Positions 52,079-61,953 of a stretch of DNA of 64,000 nucleotides are shown here, piece after piece. The stretch is from NCBI GenBank assembly GCA_026129545.1, contig JAHCHX010000001.1:929501-993500 (forward strand), given 5' to 3'. This DNA is from Saprospiraceae bacterium. Lineage in GTDB: Bacteria; Bacteroidota; Bacteroidia; Chitinophagales; Saprospiraceae. The notes below the pieces were generated by a model. It was not told the origin of the DNA and made no database searches. It saw only the letters and a list, made by a program, of their open reading frames with translations. The first letter of the stretch is position 1, and the number at the start of each line of letters is the position of its first letter. The position numbers were made by a program, and so were the translations under genes.

Positions 52079-53251
52079 TTACTCATTAGCCTTCCACACC
52101 CTCAAAACGTTCTCGTGACATATCTTTTTGATATCCTGTCGGGAATACCCCCGTCGCAGCAATTCGGCGAGCAGGTTCGGATACATACTCACATCCGCCA
52201 AATCGGGTGGCAACGCGAGACCCACGCCATCAAAGTCGCCACCCAGCCCTACAAAGTCTATCCCGACCAAGTTTTTGACATGGTCAATATGGTCTGCCAC
52301 ATCGCGGACCGTTATGCCGCCAAGCACCAGTTGTTGTCGCATGAAAGCGCGGCCCTCTGGCGACTTCTCGGACAGCCCTTTTTTCTTCAATGCTTCCTCT
52401 GCATTCTTGAAAACCTCTCTGGCGCGGGTGCTCAAGAAATAGTGGCTAAATGGCACTTGAATCACCCCGTTAGTTTGCGCGATGGCCTTGATGAGCGTGT
52501 CCGGCAGGTTGCGCTCAAAGTTGGGCGTGAAATGGCGGCAGGCTGAATGCGTGGCGATGAGTGGTTTTTTCGATATTTTCAAAATATCCCAAATCGCATC
52601 ATCCGAAAGGTGGCTGACATCCACCATGATGCCCACGCGGTTCATTTCTCGCACCACCTCGCGGCCATACTCGCTCAGGCCGCCGTGGGTTCTGAGCGTG
52701 TCGTAGGAGGAGTCGCAAATTTGATTGTCGCGGCTATGTGCCAGCGTGACATAGCGAATGCCGCGCTGGTGAAAATAAGCCACGTCGGCGAGCGTCTCGA
52801 TGGGCGAGCCGTTTTCCATGCCCATTGGAAGCGACACGATGCCCTTTTTAAAATTGCGCAGCACGTCGTTGGCATTTGTTGCAAGCGCAAACCTATCAGG
52901 GTAGTCTCTTCCCATCGCATAGACCACATCTATCAATGAATCGGCCACTTGTTTAGAGCGTCCCGGTTCTGCTTGATAGCGAGCAGGTATGTATATTGAC
53001 ATGAAAGCGCCATAAAGCCCGCCCTTTTTTGCCCTTTCAAAATCAAAGTCACCTGCTGGATTTTTCAAGGCAAACGCGGTGTAGCCGGGTTTGTGCCATT
53101 TCCCAGTTTCCACCAAATGCCATGGAAAATCTATATGGGTGTCCACCACCGGGGTGTCGGCGAGTATTTTTTGGGCTTGACGCAAATGCTTGTCGGTGGC
53201 GCAGGCCGCAAACGCAAATAGTGCAAACAGCAAAAAGAATTGACGCAACAT
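52079..53251 (-). CDS. membrane dipeptidase of peptidase family M19, lipoprotein
   Basis: A 390-residue zinc dipeptidase. The ATG at 53251 gives LRQFFLLFALFAFAACATDK, a lipoprotein signal with Cys near residue 16, so the enzyme is membrane-anchored on the periplasmic side. The frame continues upstream to 53392 but runs through the neighbouring terminator and is rejected. Family M19 motifs are present: TPVVDTHIDFPWHLVE with the zinc Asp-x-His pair, MGMENGSPIE with the bridging Glu, THSACRHFTPNFERNL, and HIDHVKNLVGIDFVGLGGDF with a metal-site Asp. Relatives cleave dipeptides, including D-amino acid forms from cell-wall turnover. No operon partner is evident. Confidence 0.95.
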   Translation of the reverse strand: MLRQFFLLFALFAFAACATDKHLRQAQKILADTPVVDTHIDFPWHLVETGKWHKPGYTAFALKNPAGDFDFERAKKGGLYGAFMSIYIPARYQAEPGRSKQVADSLIDVVYAMGRDYPDRFALATNANDVLRNFKKGIVSLPMGMENGSPIETLADVAYFHQRGIRYVTLAHSRDNQICDSSYDTLRTHGGLSEYGREVVREMNRVGIMVDVSHLSDDAIWDILKISKKPLIATHSACRHFTPNFERNLPDTLIKAIAQTNGVIQVPFSHYFLSTRAREVFKNAEEALKKKGLSEKSPEGRAFMRQQLVLGGITVRDVADHIDHVKNLVGIDFVGLGGDFDGVGLALPPDLADVSMYPNLLAELLRRGYSRQDIKKICHENVLRVWKANE

Positions 53252-53330
53252 AGTCCGTTTTTTGCTGCAAAATAAAATGTTGTTGCCACACCGCTCTGCT
53301 TTTTTGAGATAGAGCGCATTTGGCATCATA

Positions 53331-53367
53331 AAAAAAGAGCCATCCCTGTAAGGTGGGATGGCTCTTC
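53331..53367 (-). terminator. terminator after the giant adhesin gene
   Basis: AAGAGCCATCCC (53336-53347) pairs perfectly with GGGATGGCTCTT (53356-53367) around an 8-base loop. On the minus strand the stem is followed by seven T residues. It stops the transcript of the gene ending at 53393. Confidence 0.9.
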
Positions 53368-53392
53368 CTATTCGTAAAACCGGGGCCTGCAA

Positions 53393-56300
53393 CTATCGAA
53401 CCACTGTCACGTCGCCGCGATAGGTCAACACCTTGCCGTCAAGGAATTTGACCTCCATGACATACACAAACACCGCAGGATTGACATATTGCCCCCTATA
53501 TCGCCCATCCCAACCTTGAGCCAACACATCGGGGTTGGGGTAAAAGTCGTTGCGTTCATACATCAGCGTGCCCCAGCGGTCATAGACCCGCATATAGTTG
53601 ACTTTTTCCACGCCCAATCCAACGATGGGGTAGAAGAAATCGTTTTCGCCACCCGTGTTGCCCGGTTTGAAAACGTTGGGCACATAGACGTTGCGGTTGG
53701 GGTCCACTTCGATAAGGATAGAGCCAGTACCCGAACAGCCGTTTGCGTCAAAGACCGTCAGGGTGTATGTTTGATTGTTGAAAGAGTTGACATAAGGCCG
53801 CAAGTCAAACGGATTTCGAAGCAAATCAGCAGGCGACCATACAAAAGTGTCCAATGCCGGGCCTGAAATAATCGGTTTGAGTTGGTATAGAGTATCACCC
53901 AATTCAATTTCCCAAGTCGGCGGGTTGAATTCCACCAATATCGGTGCAGGCTCTTGCACATTGATGACCTCGGTGAATTCACAATTGAAGCGGTCATAGT
54001 AGGTGATGAAATGCTCCCCACCACCAATTGAGACAGGGAAACTGGGTGGCAAAAGCACCCCAAAGTCAACGCTGAACTGATAAGGCCCGCCAGAGCCGCC
54101 GAAAATGGTGTCAATGAAGAGGGTGGTCTCATCGCCAAAGCACAACAGCGATTCCAAAGGCAGATATTGCCCCTGTACGGGCGGCGGGTCGGTGATGACC
54201 ATGTTTTGCAGCACACCAGTGCATCCTTTCGGGTCGGTCACGGTGACAGCGTAAACACCCGCCTTTAAGCCTCCTTCATTTTGCATATTGCCCACGGTCA
54301 TGCTGTCTTGGTCAACCCACTGATAAGTGTATCCGCCGGGGTTGCCACCGGTGACAATCACGCCCAATCGGCCATCGTCACCACCAAAACATTTTACATT
54401 CTCGGTTTCCGCGCCGTTTTGCAAAACAATGATTTCGTCGGGTTGACCCACTTCGGCTGTAAACACTCCGGTACACCCTTTATTGTCAGTAATCGTGACA
54501 TTGTATTCTTGCGCCACAAGCCCAGTAGCGGTGGCGCTCGTCGAACCGCTTTCCCAAATGTAGGTGAACGGTCCGCCGTTGCCGCCTGCGCCGTTCACGA
54601 CGGCTTGGCCGTCGTCGCCGCCGAAACAAGTGGTGGGAATGGTGTAGAGCGTGTCGAAAGCCACAGCGGGTGGTCCCGGGATAACGATGGTGTCTGTTCC
54701 GAAGCAGTTGTTCGGGTCAATGGCAATCACATTCACCGTGTCGGCGCAAAGGTTATTGCGCATGGAGCCCAAGCCTCCATCCGACCACACGAAATTGAAG
54801 TCAGCAGTCGTGCCATCAGCGTAAGTTACGGTTGGAATCACACTGCCATCGCAAACGCCGAAGCAAGAGGTTGGCATGGGAGTGCCAAAAGTGACGATGA
54901 TTTCGGGTGGCTGGCCCAAAGTGAAGGTGCCCACCAATGTGCAGCCCTCCAAATCGGTTACTGTGACCGTGTAGTCTCCGGCGGGGATGTTGATAAGGGT
55001 AGAAGTGCCTTGCCCCAATGAATCGGCGTTCCAGAGATACTGATAAGCTGGGTTGCCATCCATCACACCTACACTTATGATACCGTCGGAGTAGCCAAAG
55101 CAGGCAGGTTCGGTGAAGCTCGTGTCGGAGAAAGACATGGGCGTGACGGGAGCCAAAGTGAAAGTGTCGGAAGTCGTGCACCCTTGATTGTCCATGATGG
55201 TCACGATATAGGTGTCGCCCGGCAAGCCTGAAATGGTAGAGGTGTTCCCAACAAGTTGTCCGTCAAGGGTTTGCCAAGTGTATGTTACCCCTGTTGGAGA
55301 GGCCACGGTGATGCTGCCATCGCTGCCGCATTTTACGGGCAAAGAGTCAACCTGCGTGATGACAGGGGGAGGTGGCAATTCCAAGGTGAAGAACAATGAG
55401 TCCACACAACCATTCAAGTCGGTTGCCGTCACAGAATAATCGCCCGGAGAGAGATTGGCAATAGAGCTGCCGCTTGCTCCGGTACTCCATAGATAAGTGT
55501 AGCCATTGGGGAAGCCATTGCCGCCAAAGCCCTGCACCGTTAGCGCACCATTATTCTGGAACGTACAGGTGGGTATCTGGTACACCGTCGTGTCGAGAAA
55601 GAAAGCCTCCGGCGAAAAAACCTCCACCGTAATGGTATCCAAGCATCCAATCGCATCAATGGCGAGCACCCTGTAAATGCCAGCAGGCAGGTCATCATAG
55701 CAAGATTCGGTAGGACTGACCGTGTTTTGCTGAAATCCAATCGGTTGCCAAAAGAAAGAGTAATTGGGGGTAGCGGATGCGGGGGTTTCCACCACACGCA
55801 CACAAATAGACCCCGTGTTGTCGCCGAAACAATTAGTAAATATAGGTGTGGTGCTGGTCACTTGCAAATCCACGTTTCGGGCGGTGGTCACATCTATCTC
55901 GCGGGTGACAGAGCAACCATTCGCATCGGTGATAGTGACGAAATAAGTGCAGTCGTTTAGCCCATCTATTTGCACCGTGCTGCTTTGCCCAGAAGACCAT
56001 TGGGCTGGCGGGTCGCTCACATTGCACACATACTCCCAATTGTATAGGTACTCCATGCCGGGAAAAGGCGTGCCACCAAGCGGGGTGAGCGTAATGGCAC
56101 CATCGTTGACACCAGAACAGGTAGTGGGTGTGATGAGCAAATTAGCATTCGGAATGATAAGATTCTGCGGTTGGTCGAGTGTGCCAGTGGCAAAAGCCGT
56201 GCAGCCAGAATTGGTCTCGGTCACGGTCACGGAATACACACCTGCTGATGCGTTGTTGAAAACCGGGACACTGCCAGCAGGGTTAGGTGGCGACCATGTG

Positions 56301-58033
56301 AAGGTGAAATTAGGCCCCGGGTTAGGTACTGCCGAACCATTCAAAGAGACAATGGCCGTCACGATACCATCCGTGAGGCTAAAACAAGTAGGCCGCTTGG
56401 TGTTTTCCAACGAAGCACCAATGATGGGAACATCCACGACGAGCGTATCGCATACCTCTACGTTGTTGGCATCAGTCACGCATACCTCCCAAGAACCACT
56501 TTGAACCCCCGTTCGGGTGAACGATGCCCCAGCGGCGAGGATGTTGCCTGAATAGGTCGGCCCAGTCCCCAAACTTCTGATAATCACATCATAAGGGGCA
56601 GTGCCGCCAGTAGCCGTCACCCGAATAGAGGCATCGCCGAAGCAGGTAGGGTTTATGACCTCTGCCGAAATAGTCAACGGCAAAAAATCCACGCAAACCT
56701 GACCGGGTATGGCAGTCAAGGCTACCGTGTTGCCAGTCGCGTTTTCTATGTTCACACCCGTCGGGCTGCTCGTCACGGTAAGGGGCGAGCAAGAACCCAA
56801 TGGGCCAATGACATTGAAGCAAACCTCGACCAAAGTATTTCCGTTGGGTATGTTGATGACCTTGCCCAAATCAGACTGGTTGTAAATCACAAAACCCAGT
56901 CTCCCTTGGTTGGTCAATTGTATGTTCAAGTTGTTGAGGTCGAAAACAGAGCCGATTGAGTCGCTCGGATTTTGCACACCGTTATATTCAAGTATGGTCG
57001 GGTCCCAATTGATGGAAAAAGAAGCGCCCACCACCTGAAAATTCTGAACGGTCAGCGGGATACAGATTTGAGAGTTGGGAGGGGAAATGGTGTCGGGCTG
57101 GGCAATAGTGGCGTTGTCGCTCGGATTGCAACCTGACATATTTATCTGGAACGTGTGGCCGCAGCTTTTTCCATCTTCGATAGTGACGGTATAAATGCCG
57201 GGCTGCGACACAGAGAAAAACACGTCCGCGTTATTGCCTATCTGGCTGCTGCTGTTGTGAATCAACGCCTTCACGGTCGGGTCGCTTGCCAATGAAATAT
57301 CAATGGTGTAGCGCGAACTGGGGTTCCACTGTGGCAGGCCACCGCTGACGCGGAACTTGCCGAGGCAGTCATTCCCAAAGTTGTTGGACACGCCACTCTC
57401 CTTGATGGCATTCAAATACACCACCTGAAAAGCAGCAGCGATGTTGACGTTGACACAAGGGCCGGGCGGCGCCCCCACTATGCTGCTTTCATACGTCTGG
57501 TTGGGGTCAAAGTTGTCAACCGTGATGGGTGCGAAGAAGAAAGAAACAGGTTGGCCACCGTTGAAGGTGTTTTGCAAAAGGCCGTTGTTTAGGAAGGTGA
57601 TATTACCGTTGGGCTGTCCAAAGGCAAAAACTGGGTTGCCAGTCGAGCCTATCAAGAAACAAGGCTCATTGGCCAGCAAGGTTTGGTAACTGTCGCCAGC
57701 CACAGTTGGTTTGCAGGTGTAAAAGGCCCAAGCAATACCCGGCGGCGTGGCAGGCACGGGGTCGCCAGCCAGATTAAAATCGCCATTGTGAATGATAGAG
57801 ATTTGGTCGCCTTCACACAGGTAAATCGTGTCAAGAGAAGTGTCGTTGCTTTGCCCGACGAAGGGGCCAAGCGTGAAAGTGCCTGCGGCATTGCATGGCG
57901 CATCGGGCGTTAGCGAGACGGCAGTTGGGTCGAATTGAAAAGGAGCAACTGAGATTACCTGAGGAACCTGGGCGTGAACAAGTGCAGCTGTGCCAATGAA
58001 GCACACGACGAGCAGGATTAGAAACTTGTGCAT
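53393..58033 (-). CDS. giant SprB-like surface protein with cohesin-like domain and T9SS type B sorting tail
   Basis: A 1546-residue exported protein from the ATG at 58033 (HKFLILLVVCFIGTAALVHA is the signal peptide; 58057 is an alternative start). Residues about 300-430 resemble a cohesin fold (QVVGASFSINWDPTILEYNG). Then come about eleven SprB-type repeats, each opening with a Pro/Thr-Cys block such as PTCFGDASI, PACFGYSDGII, TTCFGGDDGQA or VKCFGGDDGRL. They also carry motifs like GVYSVTVTETNSGCTAFATG. The end is the gliding motility-associated C-terminal (CHU_C) type B domain: NVYVPNVFKPGNTGGENDFF, LGVEKVNYMRVYDRWGTLMY, WDGRYRGQYVNPAVFVYVME. It is probably a surface adhesin exported by T9SS; a role in gliding is inferred. 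Confidence 0.95.
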   Translation of the reverse strand: MHKFLILLVVCFIGTAALVHAQVPQVISVAPFQFDPTAVSLTPDAPCNAAGTFTLGPFVGQSNDTSLDTIYLCEGDQISIIHNGDFNLAGDPVPATPPGIAWAFYTCKPTVAGDSYQTLLANEPCFLIGSTGNPVFAFGQPNGNITFLNNGLLQNTFNGGQPVSFFFAPITVDNFDPNQTYESSIVGAPPGPCVNVNIAAAFQVVYLNAIKESGVSNNFGNDCLGKFRVSGGLPQWNPSSRYTIDISLASDPTVKALIHNSSSQIGNNADVFFSVSQPGIYTVTIEDGKSCGHTFQINMSGCNPSDNATIAQPDTISPPNSQICIPLTVQNFQVVGASFSINWDPTILEYNGVQNPSDSIGSVFDLNNLNIQLTNQGRLGFVIYNQSDLGKVINIPNGNTLVEVCFNVIGPLGSCSPLTVTSSPTGVNIENATGNTVALTAIPGQVCVDFLPLTISAEVINPTCFGDASIRVTATGGTAPYDVIIRSLGTGPTYSGNILAAGASFTRTGVQSGSWEVCVTDANNVEVCDTLVVDVPIIGASLENTKRPTCFSLTDGIVTAIVSLNGSAVPNPGPNFTFTWSPPNPAGSVPVFNNASAGVYSVTVTETNSGCTAFATGTLDQPQNLIIPNANLLITPTTCSGVNDGAITLTPLGGTPFPGMEYLYNWEYVCNVSDPPAQWSSGQSSTVQIDGLNDCTYFVTITDANGCSVTREIDVTTARNVDLQVTSTTPIFTNCFGDNTGSICVRVVETPASATPNYSFFWQPIGFQQNTVSPTESCYDDLPAGIYRVLAIDAIGCLDTITVEVFSPEAFFLDTTVYQIPTCTFQNNGALTVQGFGGNGFPNGYTYLWSTGASGSSIANLSPGDYSVTATDLNGCVDSLFFTLELPPPPVITQVDSLPVKCGSDGSITVASPTGVTYTWQTLDGQLVGNTSTISGLPGDTYIVTIMDNQGCTTSDTFTLAPVTPMSFSDTSFTEPACFGYSDGIISVGVMDGNPAYQYLWNADSLGQGTSTLINIPAGDYTVTVTDLEGCTLVGTFTLGQPPEIIVTFGTPMPTSCFGVCDGSVIPTVTYADGTTADFNFVWSDGGLGSMRNNLCADTVNVIAIDPNNCFGTDTIVIPGPPAVAFDTLYTIPTTCFGGDDGQAVVNGAGGNGGPFTYIWESGSTSATATGLVAQEYNVTITDNKGCTGVFTAEVGQPDEIIVLQNGAETENVKCFGGDDGRLGVIVTGGNPGGYTYQWVDQDSMTVGNMQNEGGLKAGVYAVTVTDPKGCTGVLQNMVITDPPPVQGQYLPLESLLCFGDETTLFIDTIFGGSGGPYQFSVDFGVLLPPSFPVSIGGGEHFITYYDRFNCEFTEVINVQEPAPILVEFNPPTWEIELGDTLYQLKPIISGPALDTFVWSPADLLRNPFDLRPYVNSFNNQTYTLTVFDANGCSGTGSILIEVDPNRNVYVPNVFKPGNTGGENDFFYPIVGLGVEKVNYMRVYDRWGTLMYERNDFYPNPDVLAQGWDGRYRGQYVNPAVFVYVMEVKFLDGKVLTYRGDVTVVR

Positions 58034-58207
58034 TGCGTGAGTAAAAAATTTTAACAAAGGTTGATGGATATGTTCGAGAAAACGGGATTTGAAAAAACAA
58101 GTGCATGATGCAGATTGGGGGATTCATGCTGTCTGCGGCGGGCGGTTTTAACACTTGTTGGGGGAAGGAAAGGGATTATTGCGCAACCAGTTCCGGGACA
58201 GTGGGCG

Positions 58208-58235
58208 CAAAAGTAGGGAAGAACCGTCTCTCCAA
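58208..58235 (-). promoter_or_regulatory. Bacteroidota-type promoter for the giant adhesin gene
   Basis: The minus strand reads TTG, 17 bases, TACTTTTG, matching both consensus elements at normal spacing. It lies about 175 bases upstream of the start, giving a long leader. Confidence 0.7.
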
Positions 58236-58309
58236 CATATTGATGCAAAATAAATGTTTAAAAAAAGCCGCCGTCCGGTAGTCGCCCCAAAACGCGACCT
58301 TAACTTTTT

Positions 58310-59563
58310 TTATTGCCGAACCGGCGGCTCCCATACTTTGCCTTGAAGAACCACCGTCTCAACAAGATTGCTGCCAAAAGAATATGGCACGACGGCTAAC
58401 GACGAAATCGGGGCGGAAATGAACACATTTGCCATTTTCCCGACAGCAATGCTGCCAAGCTCAGTTTCCAGTTCCATGGCCTTTGCCCCATTGAGGGTAG
58501 CGGCATGGATGGCTTCTTCCGGCAACATCTTCATTTTGATGCAAGCCAACGACACCACGAACGACATTTTTCCAGACGGGGAAGACCCCGGGTTGTAGTC
58601 GCTTGCCAATACGACGGGCAAACCTGCGTCTATCATTTTTCGTGCGGGCGAGTAGGGGATGCCGAGAAAAAACGCACAGGAAGGCAGTAGGGTGGGGAGT
58701 GTGTCGCCTTGTTTCAAAGCCTCGATTTCGGCATCGCCTGTGTACTCAAGGTGGTCAACCGAAATAGCGCGATTGGCCACTCCCGCTTGCACTCCGCCTG
58801 TGTATCCCAATTCATTGGCGTGTATCTTCGGCTTTAGTCCATAGCGCCAGCCAGCCTGTAGTATTTGTTCCGTTTCCGCAGGGCTGAAAAAGCCCTTGTC
58901 GCAAAAAACGTCGCAGTAGTCAGCCAGTCCCTCAGCCGCCACTTGCGGTAGCATTTCATTGACAATCACGTCAATGTAGGCTTGTCTGCGTTCTTTGTAC
59001 TCAAGCGGAACGGCGTGCGCACCCAAAAACGTGGCTTTTATCGGTATCGGGCTGACCGCTTTAAGGCGGCGTATCACCCTGAGCATTTTGAGCTCGCTTT
59101 CCACCGTAAGCCCGTATCCGCTTTTTATCTCAATGGCCCCCGTGCCGTAGCCAATCACCTCGTGAAGCCGTCGCAAGGCGCTTTCAAACAAGTCGTCCTC
59201 CGGAGCGGCTTGAAGTCGCCGTGCTGAATTGAGAATGCCGCCGCCACGCTGGGCAATTTCCTCGTAAGAAAGACCGCGAATCCGGCCCACAAATTCCTCT
59301 TCTCGGCTGGCGGCATAGACGATGTGCGTGTGTGAATCGCACCAACTTGGGAAGACCAATCGCCCCCTTGCGTCTAGTACCTGTTCGGCTCTTTCAGGAC
59401 ATTCCGACATGGGGCCAAACCGGGCGATCCGCCCATTTTCAATGAGCAAAAAAGCATTGTGCAACAAGGGAAGCTCGGCCATGTCGGCACCTTTCACCAA
59501 GCGGCGAGGGTTTTGCTCTGCCAACACAAGGGTTTTGATATTGCGGATAAGAAGAGACATCAT
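58310..59563 (-). CDS. hutI: imidazolonepropionase
   Basis: Hydrolyses 4-imidazolone-5-propanoate to N-formimino-L-glutamate in histidine breakdown. The 417-residue amidohydrolase has the metal motif SWCDSHTHIVYAASREEEFV, with the Glu/Arg typical of HutI. RIRGLSYEEIAQRGGGILNS, GTGAIEIKSGYGLTVESELK and THE-like HANELGYTGGVQAGVANRAI follow. The metal Asp is in VVLASDYNPGSSPSGKMSFV, and PEEAIHAATLNGAKAMELE is family-typical. No other hut gene is in the window, so the pathway genes must lie elsewhere. The start at 59563 has an adjacent ATG at 59560. Confidence 0.95.
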   Translation of the reverse strand: MMSLLIRNIKTLVLAEQNPRRLVKGADMAELPLLHNAFLLIENGRIARFGPMSECPERAEQVLDARGRLVFPSWCDSHTHIVYAASREEEFVGRIRGLSYEEIAQRGGGILNSARRLQAAPEDDLFESALRRLHEVIGYGTGAIEIKSGYGLTVESELKMLRVIRRLKAVSPIPIKATFLGAHAVPLEYKERRQAYIDVIVNEMLPQVAAEGLADYCDVFCDKGFFSPAETEQILQAGWRYGLKPKIHANELGYTGGVQAGVANRAISVDHLEYTGDAEIEALKQGDTLPTLLPSCAFFLGIPYSPARKMIDAGLPVVLASDYNPGSSPSGKMSFVVSLACIKMKMLPEEAIHAATLNGAKAMELETELGSIAVGKMANVFISAPISSLAVVPYSFGSNLVETVVLQGKVWEPPVRQ

Positions 59564-59591
59564 CGAATATACTTTGTATCGCCCCGGTTGG

Positions 59592-59621
59592 TTGGGCGCG
59601 GGGCAAAACTATCTACTTTTG
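59592..59621 (+). promoter_or_regulatory. promoter for the small lipoprotein gene, overlapping a divergent hutI -7 element
   Basis: TTG at 59592-59594, 19 bases, TACTTTTG at 59614-59621 is a consensus Bacteroidota promoter for the plus-strand gene starting at 59734. On the minus strand TAGTTTTG at 59604-59611 could be the hutI -7 element, so the two divergent promoters overlap. Confidence 0.6.
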
Positions 59622-59733
59622 CGGCCTATCCGTTTTATTTTGCCATGTAATACCTCGCTTTGCAAAGTTTTTTGACATGGCTATAATCACATTCTGCTCA
59701 AAATCACGGACATCAATCGTATTAAGGTGTAAA

Positions 59734-60225
59734 ATGAAAAAAAGCCCACTTTGTCTTTTCTCGCTTGTCGTGTTTTTGCTGCTCGCCTGCAAAACAGAAA
59801 AGCCCTGCAAATACAAACCTTCACCCATCTTCGAGTCGGGACTGCCTCATATTCTTCAATATAATTTTGAGGTGGAGGGCCGATATTCCCTTGAGAGTCT
59901 TTTGCTTGATACCAACGTCTTGCTGGAAATACATCAGGACATATGTACGGAAACCCGACAAGAATACCGATTTGCGGTACAGGGTGATTACAGTAAGCAC
60001 CCCGACACGCTTTGGCTCAAAGAAGCCACTCGACAATTGGTGTTTCTCAGCTCGTTTTCTCCAAAACAGGCACCGCTTCGTGCTTGGGCAGATGTCATAG
60101 AGGCAAATCGAAGAGAGATGAGGCTTGGGGAAGACCACGAAGTGGAACCCGGGGTTTTTGTGCGCGTTGACCGAGTGGTTGGCACAGAGCAAAGCACCTT
60201 GTTGCTTGTTTTTTCGCAAAAATGA
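59734..60225 (+). CDS. lipoprotein of unknown function
   Basis: A 163-residue predicted lipoprotein from the ATG at 59734: KKSPLCLFSLVVFLLLACKT ends in the lipobox LLAC. The mature part is helix and strand mixed (YSLESLLLDTNVLLEIHQDI, FAVQGDYSKHPDTLWLKEAT) and ends in VGTEQSTLLLVFSQK. No family was recognised. It has a good promoter about 120 bases upstream and is divergent from hutI and convergent with the flippase gene, 23 bases from its stop. The frame extends upstream to 59677, but that start would bury the lipoprotein signal. Confidence 0.8.
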   Translation: MKKSPLCLFSLVVFLLLACKTEKPCKYKPSPIFESGLPHILQYNFEVEGRYSLESLLLDTNVLLEIHQDICTETRQEYRFAVQGDYSKHPDTLWLKEATRQLVFLSSFSPKQAPLRAWADVIEANRREMRLGEDHEVEPGVFVRVDRVVGTEQSTLLLVFSQK

Positions 60226-60248
60226 GGCAGCAAGATTTCACTTTCCCT

Positions 60249-61754
60249 CTAACGCCTTTCCAAACGAGACGCGATGTTGTTTTTCAAAACGCGCAGCCCC
60301 TCGTTCAGGTCGGGCGATACTCGAAGGCGTAGCACCAGTGCTCCCAAAAGCAGCACATAAGCGCCAGAACGCAGCGCAATATCGAGCAGTGGAAAACCAG
60401 TGTGAGGAATGAGCTGCGCCAATCCGAAAGCACCCAATGCCATCCCTGCCGCCAGCACGGCTTGGCGCGTGTAGGGGAAAAGCCTGAATTTGAGCCAAAT
60501 CAACACCATGTTGACGACATTGTAACAAACAACGGACACCAGCGTGGCAATGGCGGCCCCGTTCATGCCAATGCGGGGGATGAGCCAAAGATTGAGCGCC
60601 ACATTGGCCACAGCCAACACCCCCAAGGAAAGCAACGACCACAGGTAATAGCGCGAGTAATAGACAATATAGTTGTTCAGCCCGGCACTCATGTCCACAA
60701 TGCGCGACAAACCGATGAGGCACAAAACATACTTGCCCGCAGCCACTTCCTCTCCGTTCGGAACAATTTGAAAAAGACTGTCAACCGATATCCAGACCGC
60801 CCCAAAAAGCAGCAACCCCGCCACCAACAAATTGATACACACCTTTTTGTAAAGCCCCTCCAACTCAGGGCGATTGCCTTCGGCCACATATTTCGCCACC
60901 GACGACACGCTGGCCGAAAACAAACTTTTGGTCGGAATATCAATGGCGGCTGCGATGTAGGCGGCGATTGAATATATCCCCGCAGCATTCAACGTGCCCA
61001 CCGAACCCACCATGAACACGTCAATCTTGGAAGCCATTTGCATGGCAAAGCCGCCCAAAGCGCCAAAGCCGACAAATTGCCACAATTCCTTGCGCAAGAC
61101 CGGCGACAAAAAAGACCAATCGGGCTGAATATACCACTCGCCAAGCCTGCGCAAATAAAAAACCATGCCGCCCGTGATAAAGACCCACAGCAGCAGCAAC
61201 CCCCCAAGCGCGGCCTCCAACGACAGCCATTCTTGCCAAACAGCAATGAGCAGCAGCGGCAAGCCTACTTTTGGGAAAAAATCAATAAGCAGGGACGGAA
61301 CGACGATGCGCTTGAAATTGAATGAATACTGCCCCATTACCGACACCGTCACATACAGCGCAGCCAAAGGCACCGAGAGCCACAGGTATTGCGACAGCAG
61401 CGCCGAGCCTCCTCTCGCCTTTGCTGCCAGACTCTCGGACAACGGTCCCCAAAAAAGGCTTGCCACTCCCACAAACAGCAATATACCTGCCGCGCACATC
61501 ATCAACAAGAGCGGCAAAAAACCGTGATGCCCCGATGCCTTATTTTCAAAACGAGGAAAAAACCGAATGGCGACCGTATTGGCCCCCAAGGAAAGCAGCG
61601 GTAGCCCTATCATCCCAACCGAGAGCAGCACTTGCGCCAATCCGTACGCCTCCAAGGCATGAGGATACACGAACAAAGTGCTGAACGCACCAATAATCAA
61701 CCCCGTGAAGTTGACGATAGAATGTTTCAGGCTTTGCCGCCGGATGACTCCCAT
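60249..61754 (-). CDS. polysaccharide flippase (MOP superfamily), second copy
   Basis: A 501-residue membrane protein with about 14 hydrophobic helices. It starts RRQSLKHSIVNFTGLIIGAF, the amphipathic N-terminal helix of Wzx-type proteins. Further blocks are SLGANTVAIRFFPRFENKAS, GFGALGGFAMQMASKIDVFM, GIYSIAAYIAAAIDIPTKSL and NVALNLWLIPRIGMNGAAIA, all typical of the polysaccharide biosynthesis/MATE-like family. It would export lipid-linked glycans across the inner membrane. It is monocistronic and has no glycan genes around it. Substrate unknown; distinct in sequence from the flippase at 31901. Confidence 0.9.
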   Translation of the reverse strand: MGVIRRQSLKHSIVNFTGLIIGAFSTLFVYPHALEAYGLAQVLLSVGMIGLPLLSLGANTVAIRFFPRFENKASGHHGFLPLLLMMCAAGILLFVGVASLFWGPLSESLAAKARGGSALLSQYLWLSVPLAALYVTVSVMGQYSFNFKRIVVPSLLIDFFPKVGLPLLLIAVWQEWLSLEAALGGLLLLWVFITGGMVFYLRRLGEWYIQPDWSFLSPVLRKELWQFVGFGALGGFAMQMASKIDVFMVGSVGTLNAAGIYSIAAYIAAAIDIPTKSLFSASVSSVAKYVAEGNRPELEGLYKKVCINLLVAGLLLFGAVWISVDSLFQIVPNGEEVAAGKYVLCLIGLSRIVDMSAGLNNYIVYYSRYYLWSLLSLGVLAVANVALNLWLIPRIGMNGAAIATLVSVVCYNVVNMVLIWLKFRLFPYTRQAVLAAGMALGAFGLAQLIPHTGFPLLDIALRSGAYVLLLGALVLRLRVSPDLNEGLRVLKNNIASRLERR

Positions 61755-61953
61755 GTTGGAAAATGGAAAAATAAACGATGCCTATCACCGCCAAGTTTTA
61801 GGCATAGATGTAATCGCAATCTGCTCAAAATCAGGGAGAGCAATCATGCCCATCTGACAAATCTTAGCGAATCAAGTTAGAAAACGCCGCCTCGGAATCG
61901 GAAGACTTCAAAGTTGGGTTCTTTTTTCTTTTTACAAGACGCACGGCACGGCG

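Noticed and set aside
58261..58309. Terminator just after hutI
   Set aside because: The minus strand shows a weak 5-bp stem and a T run after a partial GC-rich pairing, but the pairing includes the end of the gene and has mismatches; not strong enough to list.
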